Below are positions 1 to 8,165 of a DNA stretch of 37,374 bases, one piece after another. The position numbers were made by a program, and so were the translations under genes. The notes under the pieces were generated by a model, which saw only the letters and a program-made list of their open reading frames with translations, was not told the DNA's origin and did no database searches. Source of the stretch: Candidatus Daviesbacteria bacterium RIFCSPHIGHO2_12_FULL_37_16 (GTDB taxonomy: Bacteria > Patescibacteriota > Microgenomatia > Daviesbacterales > UBA10151); assembly GCA_001776785.1 (NCBI GenBank), contig MFDF01000002.1, positions 70,894-108,267 of the forward strand, read 5' to 3'. Every line of letters begins with the position of its first letter. The first letter of the stretch is position 1.

Positions 1-2
1 CT

Positions 3-548
3 GCAATTGCTTTTACTACTGGAATTTTAGGTAAGTTAAACAAACAGGAGCTTGAAGGAGTGACTGCACATGAACTGTCTCATGTTGGGAATAGAGATAC
101 TTTGGTAATGACTGTGGTCTCTGTTTTAGTCGGAACAATAGCTCTGTTGGCAGATATGTATATGAGGAGTATGTGGTTTGGAGGTAGAGACAGGGATGAG
201 GATAGAGGAGGAAATGCAATTTTTATGGTTCTGGCAATTGTTGCAGCTATTTTAGCCCCTTTGATAGCTACTCTAATACAATTGGCAGTTTCCAGAAGAA
301 GAGAGTTTTTGGCAGATGCATCCGGGTCAATCCTAACCAGAAATCCAGATGCACTGGCCCAGGCTTTAATAAAAATTTCAAGAGATAAAGAGCCACTTGA
401 GGTAGCAAACAGGGGAACTGCCCATCTTTATATTGTTAATCCTCTAAAGGGGAATGATGAATTAAATAATTTTGCCAAACTTTTCTCTACCCACCCATCT
501 TTAGAAGATAGGGTTAAAGCTTTAAGGGAAATGGAAGGGAAGTTATGA
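3..548 (+). CDS. htpX: HtpX-type M48 membrane metalloprotease (5' end outside window)
   Basis: The reading frame is open from base 3, so the N-terminus lies outside the window and about 181 residues are visible. They include the zinc-binding HExxH motif (TAHELSH, near base 66-86), a hydrophobic stretch MVLAIVAAILAPLIATLI typical of an HtpX transmembrane segment, and the downstream REFLADASG block whose Glu supplies the third zinc ligand. The C-terminal HPSLEDRVKALREM is also an HtpX hallmark. HtpX cleaves misfolded membrane proteins in the cytoplasmic membrane. The stop codon overlaps the gatC start (ATGA), so this gene may be cotranscribed with the gat genes. Family assignment is firm. The HtpX name, as opposed to another M48B paralogue, is slightly less so. 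Confidence 0.93.
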   Translation, partial: AIAFTTGILGKLNKQELEGVTAHELSHVGNRDTLVMTVVSVLVGTIALLADMYMRSMWFGGRDRDEDRGGNAIFMVLAIVAAILAPLIATLIQLAVSRRREFLADASGSILTRNPDALAQALIKISRDKEPLEVANRGTAHLYIVNPLKGNDELNNFAKLFSTHPSLEDRVKALREMEGKL

Positions 549-838
549 AACTTACAAAAGATCAGGTTAAAAAGGTGGCAAAACTGGCAAATCTTCCATT
601 GAGTGAAGCTGAGGAAGAAGAATCTGCTGAGCAGCTTTCTAAAATTTTGGATTATATTGACCAATTGGAAAAAGTTGATACTAGGGGTGTTGAACCCACA
701 TATAATGTGACTGGAAATGAAAATGTTATGAGAGAAGATGAAATAGGTGAAAGTTTATCTGCGGAGGATGCTTTGAAGAATGCTTCAAAGACTAAGGATG
801 GTTTTTTTGTAACAAAAGGGGTATTTGAAAGTGAGTGA
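545..838 (+). CDS. gatC: Asp/Glu-tRNA amidotransferase subunit C
   Basis: This 97-residue protein has the GatC pattern: an N-terminal helix with LTKDQVKKVAKLANLPLS, a central helix ending LDYIDQLEKVDT, a proline-containing belt (GVEPTYNV) and a C-terminal DGFFVTKGVFE. GatC wraps around GatA and stabilises the GatA-GatB interface of the GatCAB complex, which converts Glu-tRNA(Gln) and/or Asp-tRNA(Asn) to the amidated form. It overlaps the htpX stop by 4 nt and runs 8 nt into gatA when gatA starts at GTG 831. Length is normal for the family (about 95-100 residues). Confidence 0.95.
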   Translation: MKLTKDQVKKVAKLANLPLSEAEEEESAEQLSKILDYIDQLEKVDTRGVEPTYNVTGNENVMREDEIGESLSAEDALKNASKTKDGFFVTKGVFESE

Positions 839-2219
839 CATTACCTCTTTAACTCTAACTCAAACAATTGCTGCTCTGGATGAAAAAAAATTTTCTGAAG
901 AAGAGTTGAACAATGCATATCTGGAGAGAATTAAGAAATTAGATCCTAAACTAAATGCTTTTTTAGAAATTAATGAAAAATCTAATAAAATTCCTGCTGC
1001 TATTAAGTCTTTAATTTCTACAAGAGGGTTGAAAACATCATCTGCTTCCAAAATAATTGAAAATTATAACCCCCCGTTTAATGCAACTGTAATTGGGAGG
1101 TTATTAGACAAGGGAGTGTCAGTTATAGGAAAAACTAACCAGGATGAGTTTGCTATGGGGTCATCTGGGGAAAATTCTGCATTTGGTTCAACTAAAAATC
1201 CCTGGGATTTAATAAAAGTCCCTGGAGGGTCCTCAAGTGGGTCTGTTGCTGCAGTAGCTGCAGATTTAGCTGTTTTTGCATTAGGAACTGATACAGGTGG
1301 TTCTATCAGACAACCTGCCTCTTTATGTGGAGTAGTTGGTTTTAAACCTTCTTATGGAAGGGTTTCTAGGTATGGGGCAATTTCTATGGCCTCATCTTTA
1401 GACCAGATAGGACCAATTGGGAAGAGCGTAGAGGATGTGAGGCTGATATTGGAGTGGATTCAGGGACCAGATGGATTTGATAGTAATTGCCAACCAAGCT
1501 CACACCTCCGAGGTGCGACTAGGGTTGCGGCAGACGCACACCTCGGAGGTGGACTTAATGGGGTTAAGGTTGGGGTGCCGAAGGAGTATTTTGCCGTGCC
1601 TGCCGGCAGGCAGGGTGAAGGGTTAGATAGTGGTGTAGAAAAAGTTGTAAAAGATGCAATAAAAGAGATGGAAGAGTTAGGGGCTGAAATTGTTGAAATA
1701 AGTTTGCCAAATACCCAGTATGCAGTTGCAGTTTATTACATCATAATGGCTTCTGAGGTTTCTTCTAATTTAGCCAGGTTTGACGGGATAAGGTTTGGAG
1801 GAGACAGAAGTTTGTTTGGAGCAGAGCCAAAAAGAAGGATAATGCTTGGAACTTTTGCACTTTCCACTGGATACTATGATGATTATTACAATAAAGCTGC
1901 AAAAGTTAGGACTTTAATAAAAAAGGATTTTGAAAAAGCTTTTGAAAAGTGTGATGTGATAGTTGGACCTGTTTCTCCAACTGTAGCCTGGAAGTTAGGA
2001 GAAAAGATTTCTGATCCACTAACAATGTATCTATCTGATGTTTATACAATTCCTGCATCTTTAGCTGGAATCCCAGGGCTGTCTGTACCAGCTGGATTTA
2101 GTGAGGGGATGCCTGTGGGAGTGCAGATTCTGGGTAAATATATGGATGAGGAAACTATTTTAAATGTGGGCGAAGTTTTAGAAAAAGCACTAGACATAAA
2201 GGAGAAACCTAAATTATGA
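831..2219 (+). CDS. gatA: Asp/Glu-tRNA amidotransferase subunit A (amidase)
   Basis: GatA is the glutaminase of GatCAB, releasing ammonia from glutamine for transfer to misacylated tRNA. The amidase signature is intact: a catalytic Lys in VIGKTNQDEFAMGSS, then GGSSSGSVAAVAADL and GTDTGGSIRQPAS carrying the two serines of the Ser-cisSer-Lys triad. I prefer GTG 831 because an AGGGG sits about 10 nt upstream; TTG 825, two codons earlier, has a spacing of only about 4 nt. Two stretches have no counterpart in ordinary GatA. About 20 residues at 1495-1553 are encoded by an inverted repeat, and VPAGRQG at 1597-1615 is encoded by a perfect 16-bp palindrome. Both lie around the GVKVGVPKEYF motif, away from the catalytic residues. 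The stop overlaps the next gene by 4 nt. Confidence 0.97.
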   Translation: MSDITSLTLTQTIAALDEKKFSEEELNNAYLERIKKLDPKLNAFLEINEKSNKIPAAIKSLISTRGLKTSSASKIIENYNPPFNATVIGRLLDKGVSVIGKTNQDEFAMGSSGENSAFGSTKNPWDLIKVPGGSSSGSVAAVAADLAVFALGTDTGGSIRQPASLCGVVGFKPSYGRVSRYGAISMASSLDQIGPIGKSVEDVRLILEWIQGPDGFDSNCQPSSHLRGATRVAADAHLGGGLNGVKVGVPKEYFAVPAGRQGEGLDSGVEKVVKDAIKEMEELGAEIVEISLPNTQYAVAVYYIIMASEVSSNLARFDGIRFGGDRSLFGAEPKRRIMLGTFALSTGYYDDYYNKAAKVRTLIKKDFEKAFEKCDVIVGPVSPTVAWKLGEKISDPLTMYLSDVYTIPASLAGIPGLSVPAGFSEGMPVGVQILGKYMDEETILNVGEVLEKALDIKEKPKL

Positions 2220-2608
2220 CTGAACAGGTTAGAGTTTTGGATCCAGTACAAAATGAATTAAATGAGGTACTAAGCCTAAAGGAACGATTTAATAAAGGTT
2301 ATAGTATTGATGGATCACTGGAAATGATAAAAGCCAGGGTTATTTTTTTTACTATTTATGATGCAATTATGAAGATGAAAGATAATGAGTTAAGACCCCA
2401 AACAGTTTATAAATGTGAGATAAATGATCAGAATATGAAGAAAAAGATGAGAGTGAGAATTGATTTTAGTGATCTGAGTGAGGTTACCAGAGTTAAAAAT
2501 ATATTGGAGCATGTTTTGGGGTATATGGGAACTGAACAAAATTATCTAATTGAAAAGGATTTAGAGTTATTGATGGAAGCTGATGAAGAAGTTGAGGAGA
2601 GGGTTTAA
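2216..2608 (+). CDS. Unknown 130-residue protein inside the gatCAB operon
   Basis: I do not recognise this protein. It starts with an ATGA overlap on gatA and ends 5 nt before gatB, so it is translated with the amidotransferase subunits. It is soluble, charged and has no signal peptide or membrane segment. The N-terminal 45 residues look helical (QNELNEVLSLKERFNKGY), the middle (VYKCEINDQNMKKKMRVRI) looks like beta strands, and the end is a strongly acidic helix (LLMEADEEVEERV). Its position suggests a link to tRNA amidation, but that is only context. Check whether related genomes keep this gene between gatA and gatB. Confidence 0.85.
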   Translation: MTEQVRVLDPVQNELNEVLSLKERFNKGYSIDGSLEMIKARVIFFTIYDAIMKMKDNELRPQTVYKCEINDQNMKKKMRVRIDFSDLSEVTRVKNILEHVLGYMGTEQNYLIEKDLELLMEADEEVEERV

Positions 2609-2613
2609 ATAAA

Positions 2614-4035
2614 ATGTATAAACCAGTTATTGGTCTTGAAGTCCATGTGGAGTTGAATACAAAATCCAAAATGTTTTGTAATTGCAGTGCTGACTACTTT
2701 GGAAAAAAGCCTAATACCCATACCTGCCCTGTTTGTTTGGGTCTACCTGGTGCATTACCATTTATTAATAAGCAAGCTATTGAGGGTTGTTTAAAGATTG
2801 GATTAGCTTTAAACTGTACTCCTGCAGAAGAATCTCTATTTGAAAGAAAGAACTATTTTTACCCTGATTTAGCAAAGGGATTTCAGACTTCACAATATAG
2901 GTGGCCATTGTCTGTTAAGGGATGGATTGATATAGAGGATAAGAGTGGAGAGAAGAAGAGGATAAGAATCAACAGAGCTCATCAGGAAGAAGATACAGCC
3001 AAGTTGATGCATCAACTTGGAAATTCCAAGACACAAGAAACAAGTAACAATGAGAATATTACTGGAATTGATTTTAACAGGTCTGGGGTTCCTTTGGTTG
3101 AGATTGTGACAGAACCTGATTTTACTGACTCTTCCCAAATTAGGGATTATGCTAAAAAACTCCAGCAGATTTTCAGGTATTTAGGGGTGTCCAATGCTGA
3201 TATGGAAAGGGGAGATATGAGGCTTGAGGCGAACGTATCCGTTCGCGAAGTGGGAAATGAGAAATGGGATGTGAGAACTGGAAAGTTGCCTCCTTACAGG
3301 GTTGAGTTGAAAAATATAAATTCATTTAGATTTATGGTGGCTGCTGTTGAGTATGAAATTAAAAGACAAATTGAACTTTTAGAAGCAGGGAGAGATGATG
3401 AGTTAAGACAGGAGACAAGGGGTTGGGATGAAAATAAAAAGATAACTTATGTTCAAAGGTCAAAAGAAGAAGCCCATGATTATAGATATTTTCCAGAGCC
3501 AGACCTTCCAGAGTTCAGAGTTCAAAGTTCAGAATTCAGAATTGATGACATAAAAAAAGGCATGCCGGAGTTGCCATGGATGAAAGCTGAGAGATTTGTA
3601 AAAGAACTTGGATTAAAAATATCTGATGCAAAAATTTTAACAGAAGAAACTGAATTAGCTGATATTTTTGAAAAGTTGGTGAAGATTGGGAGGGAAAAGG
3701 AAATTGAGCCAAAAGTTTTAGCAAATTATGTGGTTAATCAAAAGATAGACCTATTAAATAAGGATCCAAACCAGATTATTGATGATATAAAGTCAAAAAG
3801 CGTGGGGATAATTTCTGATGAAGAAGAATTAGATAAAGTTTGCAGAGAAGTTATAGATGAGAATGGAGGATTAGTCCAGTTTTATAAGCGAAGCTTGATT
3901 CCGTCTGGCGACGAAATTAAAAAAGGAAATCCAAATATGCTAAATGTATTGATTGGGGGAGTTATGAGGAAGACTCAGGGAAAAGCAAATGCTGGGTTAG
4001 TAAGAAAAATTTTAGAAAAACTTCTAAATGGATAG
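2614..4035 (+). CDS. gatB: Asp/Glu-tRNA amidotransferase subunit B
   Basis: GatB binds the misacylated tRNA and activates the carboxylate with ATP before amidation. Visible hallmarks are IGLEVHVELNTKSKMFC at the start, the Cys-rich CPVCLGLPGALP, the family signature GIDFNRSGVPLVEIVTEPDF around residue 152, EANVSVR, and ELKNINSFRF. The C-terminal 150 residues form the YqeY-like tail that contacts tRNA, ending with GGVMRKTQGKANAGLVRKIL. At 473 residues it is normal length. Two low-complexity inserts are visible, GNEKWDVRTGKLPPYR (about 3248-3300) and EFRVQSSEFRI (3510-3542); both come from heptad-like A/G-rich repeats. The codons for EANVSVR also form a perfect stem (3229-3246). Confidence 0.97.
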   Translation: MYKPVIGLEVHVELNTKSKMFCNCSADYFGKKPNTHTCPVCLGLPGALPFINKQAIEGCLKIGLALNCTPAEESLFERKNYFYPDLAKGFQTSQYRWPLSVKGWIDIEDKSGEKKRIRINRAHQEEDTAKLMHQLGNSKTQETSNNENITGIDFNRSGVPLVEIVTEPDFTDSSQIRDYAKKLQQIFRYLGVSNADMERGDMRLEANVSVREVGNEKWDVRTGKLPPYRVELKNINSFRFMVAAVEYEIKRQIELLEAGRDDELRQETRGWDENKKITYVQRSKEEAHDYRYFPEPDLPEFRVQSSEFRIDDIKKGMPELPWMKAERFVKELGLKISDAKILTEETELADIFEKLVKIGREKEIEPKVLANYVVNQKIDLLNKDPNQIIDDIKSKSVGIISDEEELDKVCREVIDENGGLVQFYKRSLIPSGDEIKKGNPNMLNVLIGGVMRKTQGKANAGLVRKILEKLLNG

Positions 4036-4077
4036 TTTTTTAAATTCCCTACTTGAAATGGTTAGGTTTGGTGCTGG

Positions 4078-4083
4078 TAGAAT
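4078..4083 (+). promoter_or_regulatory. Predicted dnaE promoter -10 (TGG-TAGAAT)
   Basis: The sequence CTGGTAGAATAAAAG carries an extended -10 element, TG-G-TAGAAT. It would place the transcript start near 4090 and leave a leader of roughly 95 nt before the dnaE ATG. The same TGnTAGAAT hexamer lies before uvrB and uvrA. No good -35 is obvious; TTGAAA at about 4053 is 19 nt away. Confidence 0.5.
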
Positions 4084-4090
4084 AAAAGTG

Positions 4091-4168
4091 TCGCAAATGT
4101 TGCGCGGATAGGTCGTACCTCCGCAAGACAAGGATCTTGAGATCCTTCGCTTACGCTCAGGACGACTC
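4091..4168. repeat. Nested inverted repeats in the dnaE leader
   Basis: This G+C-richer block between gatB and dnaE is made of successive small inverted repeats: CGCAA-ATG-TTGCG, GCGGATAGGT-CGT-ACCTCCGC, and AAGGATC-TTGA-GATCCTT (4130-4147). It ends with CGCTTACGCTCAGGACGAC. It would form a string of hairpins in the dnaE leader. It resembles the palindromic intergenic elements at 8812, 19302 and 24748 in style, though not in exact sequence. There is no coding potential. Confidence 0.6.
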
Positions 4169-4186
4169 ATTTTAAAGGAAAATTAT

Positions 4187-7100
4187 ATGAGTCGATTTGT
4201 TCATCTACACACTCACACTGAATATTCGCTTCTTGACGGGCTTTCAAAAATTCCCAAACTGGTAAAGCAGGCAAAAGATTTAGGTATGGACAGTTTGGCA
4301 ATTACTGACCATGGGGTTATGTATGGAGCGCTGGAATTTTACAAAGTTTGTAAGGAAGTAGGTATTAAGCCAATTATTGGCTGCGAAATGTATGTGGCAC
4401 CCAGGTCTCACAAAAGTAAAGAAGGAAAGGTTGATAGTGAGCCTTATCATTTAACTGTCTTGGCTAAGAATTACCAGGGATACTTAAATTTAATGAAACT
4501 TTCCTCAATTGCCCATTTGGAGGGTTTTTATTACAGACCAAGGGTTGATAAGGAACTTTTAAAAGAATACTCTGAAGGGTTAATTGCTTTATCAGGCTGT
4601 CCTGCTGGAGAGTTTATTAGAAGCCTGGATTCAAAAGATTTAACAAAAGCAGAAGAGGTAGCTAAAACTTATTTAGAAATTTTTGGAGAAGGGAATTATT
4701 ATCTGGAGATCCAAAACCATTTTTATTCTGACTACATTAAAGATCCAAACTTAGATCCAACTGTCAGACAAGATCTTCAGAACATGGGACTTTTACAGGA
4801 GATTACCTGGGTTGCAGCAAAACAAATTTCAGAAAAACTTGGGATTCCAATTGTGGCAACAAATGATCTGCATTATGTTAAAAAAGAGGATGCAGAGGCA
4901 CAGGATGCGCTGCTTTGTATCCAAACTGCTAAATTTTTATCTGATATCCAGAGATTAAGGATGATTGATACCCCTAACCTTTATTTAAAATCTCCTGAAG
5001 AGATGGCGGAAGCATTTAAGGAGGTCCCAGAGGCTTTAGAAAATACAAATAAAATAGCTGAAAAGGTAAACCTGGAAATTCCTTTGGGAAACCCAAGGTT
5101 TCCAATGTTTGATATTCCAGAAAATGAGTCACAAAGTGCCTCTTCTGCTTCGCAGAAAAAAAAGCCATTTGAGTATTTAAAAGAGTTAACTTTTGAAAAA
5201 GCAAAGGGAAGATTTGCACTTAGTGAAGAAAGGATTCAAAGATTAGAATATGAACTTTCTGTAATAGAAAAGAAAAATTATGCAACTTATTTTTTGGTAG
5301 TTTCAGATTTTATGAGTTGGGCTAATGAACACGGAGTCATTACTAATACCAGAGGATCAGCTGCAGGCTCTTTGGTTTTATATGCTCTTGGGGTGACTGA
5401 TATTGACCCAATTTTTTATAAATTACCTTTTGAAAGATTCTTAAATCCCTTTAGACCAAGCCTGCCTGATATTGACTGTGATTTGGCTGATGACAGAAGG
5501 GATGATGTTATCAGGTATGTGATGGATAAGTATGGTGAAGATAAAGTTGCCCATATTGTGACTTTTGGAACAATGATGGGAAGGGCTGCAATCAGGGATA
5601 TTGGCAGGGTAATGGCAATTCCATATGGAGAGGTAGACAGGATTGCCAAACTTGTACCTCCGCCCCACCAGGGATTTCACAAGCCTTTGTCAGACGCTAT
5701 TAAAGAAGTACCAGAACTTAATGATCTATATAAATCAGACCCCCAATACAGAAAACTTTTGGATTTAGCAATAAAGGTTGAGTCTACAGTTAGACATGCT
5801 TCAGTCCATGCTGCAGGGATTGTAATTGCACCTGAACCTTTAACAAACTTTACTCCACTACAAAAGGAGGCTAATGGGGATAAAGTGGTAACTCAATATG
5901 ACATGTTTGGAGTTGAAGAGGCTGGACTTGTAAAGATGGATTTCTTGGGGATTAGAAACCTGTCTATTTTAGGCAGGTCTATTGAATATGTGAGGAATAA
6001 CAAGGGAATAGAGATTGATTTGCAAAAGATTCCCCTGGACGACAAAAAAGCTTTTGCATTACTCGGACGGGGTGAGACAATGGGACTTTTTCAACTAGAA
6101 GGAGGAGGAATGACTAAATATTTAATGGATCTTAAACCAACTACAATATTTGATATTTCTGCTATGGTTGCATTGTACAGACCTGGACCACTACACATTA
6201 TTCCTGAATATATTGATAGAAAACATGATCCTTCTAAAATTTCCTATTTTGATCCAAGGATGAAAGAATATTTAGAAAGATCATTAGGGCTTTTGGTTTA
6301 TCAGGATGATGTATTGCTGACTGCCATTAATATTGCAGGTTATTCATGGGAAGAAGTAGATAAATTTAGAAAAGCTATGGGTAAGAAGATCCCTGCTGAG
6401 ATGGCTAAACAAAAGACCCATTTTATATCAGGCTGCATAAAAAATGGGATGAACCAAAAAAAAGCTGAAGAACTATTTGCTTTGATTGAGCCATTTGCAG
6501 CTTATGGGTTTAATAAAGCCCATGCTGCCTCATATGCTTTAGTTGCATACCAGACTGCTTACATGAAGGCTAACTATCCTGTTGAATTTATGGCAGCTGT
6601 AATGACTGCTGAATATGGGAATGCTGATAAAATTGCCCATGCAATTTCTGAGTGTAAAAAGATGGGAATAGTTGTATTGCCGCCTGATGTTAATTTCTCA
6701 AGTGTCGGATTTACAATTGAGGATTTAAAAGCTTTATCTGAGGAGGATTTAAATAGGCAAATTACAGACATAAATAATCAGGCCCCACTCCGCCAAGGCT
6801 CCGCGGGACAAGGTGTCAGGTTTGGCTTATCTGCTATAAAGAATGTAGGGATTTCTGCTATTGAGTCAATTATAAAAGCCAGAGAACAAAAATCTGTTGC
6901 GTCATTGTATGACCTTTGCTCAAGAGTGGATACACGGCTTGTTAATAAAAAAACTTTGGAAAGTTTAATTAAAGCAGGAGCTCTGGATTCTTTGGGATCA
7001 AGAGCTGCCCAGCTTTTAGTTTTAGACCAGTGCCTAGAAGAGGTTCATAAATCTAACAGAGCAAACTCTAATGGTCAGGCTTCTTTATTTGGTGAGGATG

Positions 7101-7780
7101 AGAGTTTTTCAGCCAGTATTACTTTACCTGAAGTCGAAGAACTGCCTTTGGATAGGTTGGTGGCATTTGAAAAAGATTTATTGGGTTTTTATCTTCATGA
7201 GCCGCCCTATGTAAAAAAGCTTAAAGGAATAGGCGGATATATTTCACATAGAATTTCTGAGATAAGTGAAGAGGTTTTAAAGCAAAAAGTAACTGTAGGA
7301 GGAGTAATAGTTGAATTAAAGAAGGTTTTAACTAAAAAAAATGCCGCAGAGATGGCTTTCTTAAAGCTTGATGATGGGGAGGGTGTAATTGAATGTGTAG
7401 TGTTCCCAAAGACTTTTGCGGAGAGCAAGCATTTTTTAGAAAAAGAAGAGGTTGTAATTATTACAGGAAAAGCTGATAGGAGAGAGGATGAGTATTCATT
7501 AATTGTGGATTCAATTTCAGTTTTTAATCCTGAAACTGCAGAAAGGTTTTTTCCCCAAACTGTGGTGGAGATTGAATTCCCAAGGGAGGCTGATAGTGAG
7601 GTTATGAAAAGAGTTAACAGTGCCATCAGACAGTTTCCCGGGGAAGTGCCAATTTCAATATTAATACCATCAGGAGCTTCTTTTAAGAAGCTTAATTTAA
7701 GTTTTACAGTTAATTTAGATGATGGGTTTATACAAAATGTAGAGGAGATTTTAGGTCCTGGTGCTGTAAGAGTCAGTTGA
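4187..7780 (+). CDS. dnaE: DNA polymerase III alpha subunit
   Basis: This is the replicative C-family polymerase, 1197 residues. The PHP domain opens with FVHLHTHTEYSLLDG and keeps ITDHG and NDLHYV, so metal ligands appear present and PHP proofreading is possible (inference). The polymerase core has NTRGSAAGSLVLYALG (about residue 385) and the catalytic aspartates in PDIDCDLADD (about 427). It also has AYGFNKAHAASYALVAYQTA (about 770) and a C-terminal OB fold from about residue 1000 (KVTVGGVIVELKKV). Two odd inserts are visible. SASSASQKKK is encoded over a TTCTGC-TTC-GCAGAA stem (5143-5157), and APLRQGSAGQGV is in a locally G+C-rich patch (about 6781-6817). Expression probably starts at TAGAAT 4078, giving a structured leader. 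Confidence 0.98.
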   Translation: MSRFVHLHTHTEYSLLDGLSKIPKLVKQAKDLGMDSLAITDHGVMYGALEFYKVCKEVGIKPIIGCEMYVAPRSHKSKEGKVDSEPYHLTVLAKNYQGYLNLMKLSSIAHLEGFYYRPRVDKELLKEYSEGLIALSGCPAGEFIRSLDSKDLTKAEEVAKTYLEIFGEGNYYLEIQNHFYSDYIKDPNLDPTVRQDLQNMGLLQEITWVAAKQISEKLGIPIVATNDLHYVKKEDAEAQDALLCIQTAKFLSDIQRLRMIDTPNLYLKSPEEMAEAFKEVPEALENTNKIAEKVNLEIPLGNPRFPMFDIPENESQSASSASQKKKPFEYLKELTFEKAKGRFALSEERIQRLEYELSVIEKKNYATYFLVVSDFMSWANEHGVITNTRGSAAGSLVLYALGVTDIDPIFYKLPFERFLNPFRPSLPDIDCDLADDRRDDVIRYVMDKYGEDKVAHIVTFGTMMGRAAIRDIGRVMAIPYGEVDRIAKLVPPPHQGFHKPLSDAIKEVPELNDLYKSDPQYRKLLDLAIKVESTVRHASVHAAGIVIAPEPLTNFTPLQKEANGDKVVTQYDMFGVEEAGLVKMDFLGIRNLSILGRSIEYVRNNKGIEIDLQKIPLDDKKAFALLGRGETMGLFQLEGGGMTKYLMDLKPTTIFDISAMVALYRPGPLHIIPEYIDRKHDPSKISYFDPRMKEYLERSLGLLVYQDDVLLTAINIAGYSWEEVDKFRKAMGKKIPAEMAKQKTHFISGCIKNGMNQKKAEELFALIEPFAAYGFNKAHAASYALVAYQTAYMKANYPVEFMAAVMTAEYGNADKIAHAISECKKMGIVVLPPDVNFSSVGFTIEDLKALSEEDLNRQITDINNQAPLRQGSAGQGVRFGLSAIKNVGISAIESIIKAREQKSVASLYDLCSRVDTRLVNKKTLESLIKAGALDSLGSRAAQLLVLDQCLEEVHKSNRANSNGQASLFGEDESFSASITLPEVEELPLDRLVAFEKDLLGFYLHEPPYVKKLKGIGGYISHRISEISEEVLKQKVTVGGVIVELKKVLTKKNAAEMAFLKLDDGEGVIECVVFPKTFAESKHFLEKEEVVIITGKADRREDEYSLIVDSISVFNPETAERFFPQTVVEIEFPREADSEVMKRVNSAIRQFPGEVPISILIPSGASFKKLNLSFTVNLDDGFIQNVEEILGPGAVRVS

Positions 7781-7820
7781 GATTGGAATATTTAATCTTT
7801 TATGGTAAAATTCCAAGGTT

Positions 7821-8135
7821 ATGCTGAATACAAGTTTTAAAGACACACAATTAAATATTGGACAGACTTTAAGAGTAAAATACAACATTGTTGAGGGTGG
7901 GAAGACCCGCGTGCAGACTTTTGAGGGAGTTTTGATTGCTATAAGAGGCAGAGGGGAAAACAGGACAATTACTGTCAGAAGAATTGGTGATAGAAATGTT
8001 GGGGTTGAAAGAATTTGGCCTATTAATTCCAGGTCTCTAGTTGAGGTTAGTGTTGTTAAGAGTCCTAAAAAAGTAAGAAGGTCAAAGCTTTATTTTTTGA
8101 GAAATATTTCAGGTAAGATGTCCAGCTATATATAG
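7821..8135 (+). CDS. rplS: 50S ribosomal protein L19
   Basis: L19 sits at the 30S-50S interface. The protein shows the classic blocks VGQTLRV-like IGQTLRVKYNIVEGGKTR, QTFEGVLIAIRGRG, TITVRRIGDRNVGVERIWP and a basic tail VRRSKLYFLRNISGKMS. Its 104 residues are slightly shorter than the usual 115. A TGGTAAAAT box (TAAAAT at 7806-7811) ends 9 nt before the ATG, and AAGG lies just upstream of the ATG, so it may have its own promoter with almost no leader. The TAG stop is in the same frame as the following rnhB coding sequence. Confidence 0.97.
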   Translation: MLNTSFKDTQLNIGQTLRVKYNIVEGGKTRVQTFEGVLIAIRGRGENRTITVRRIGDRNVGVERIWPINSRSLVEVSVVKSPKKVRRSKLYFLRNISGKMSSYI

Positions 8136-8165
8136 TATATTGGAAAGACAGGGGATGCTTCTATA

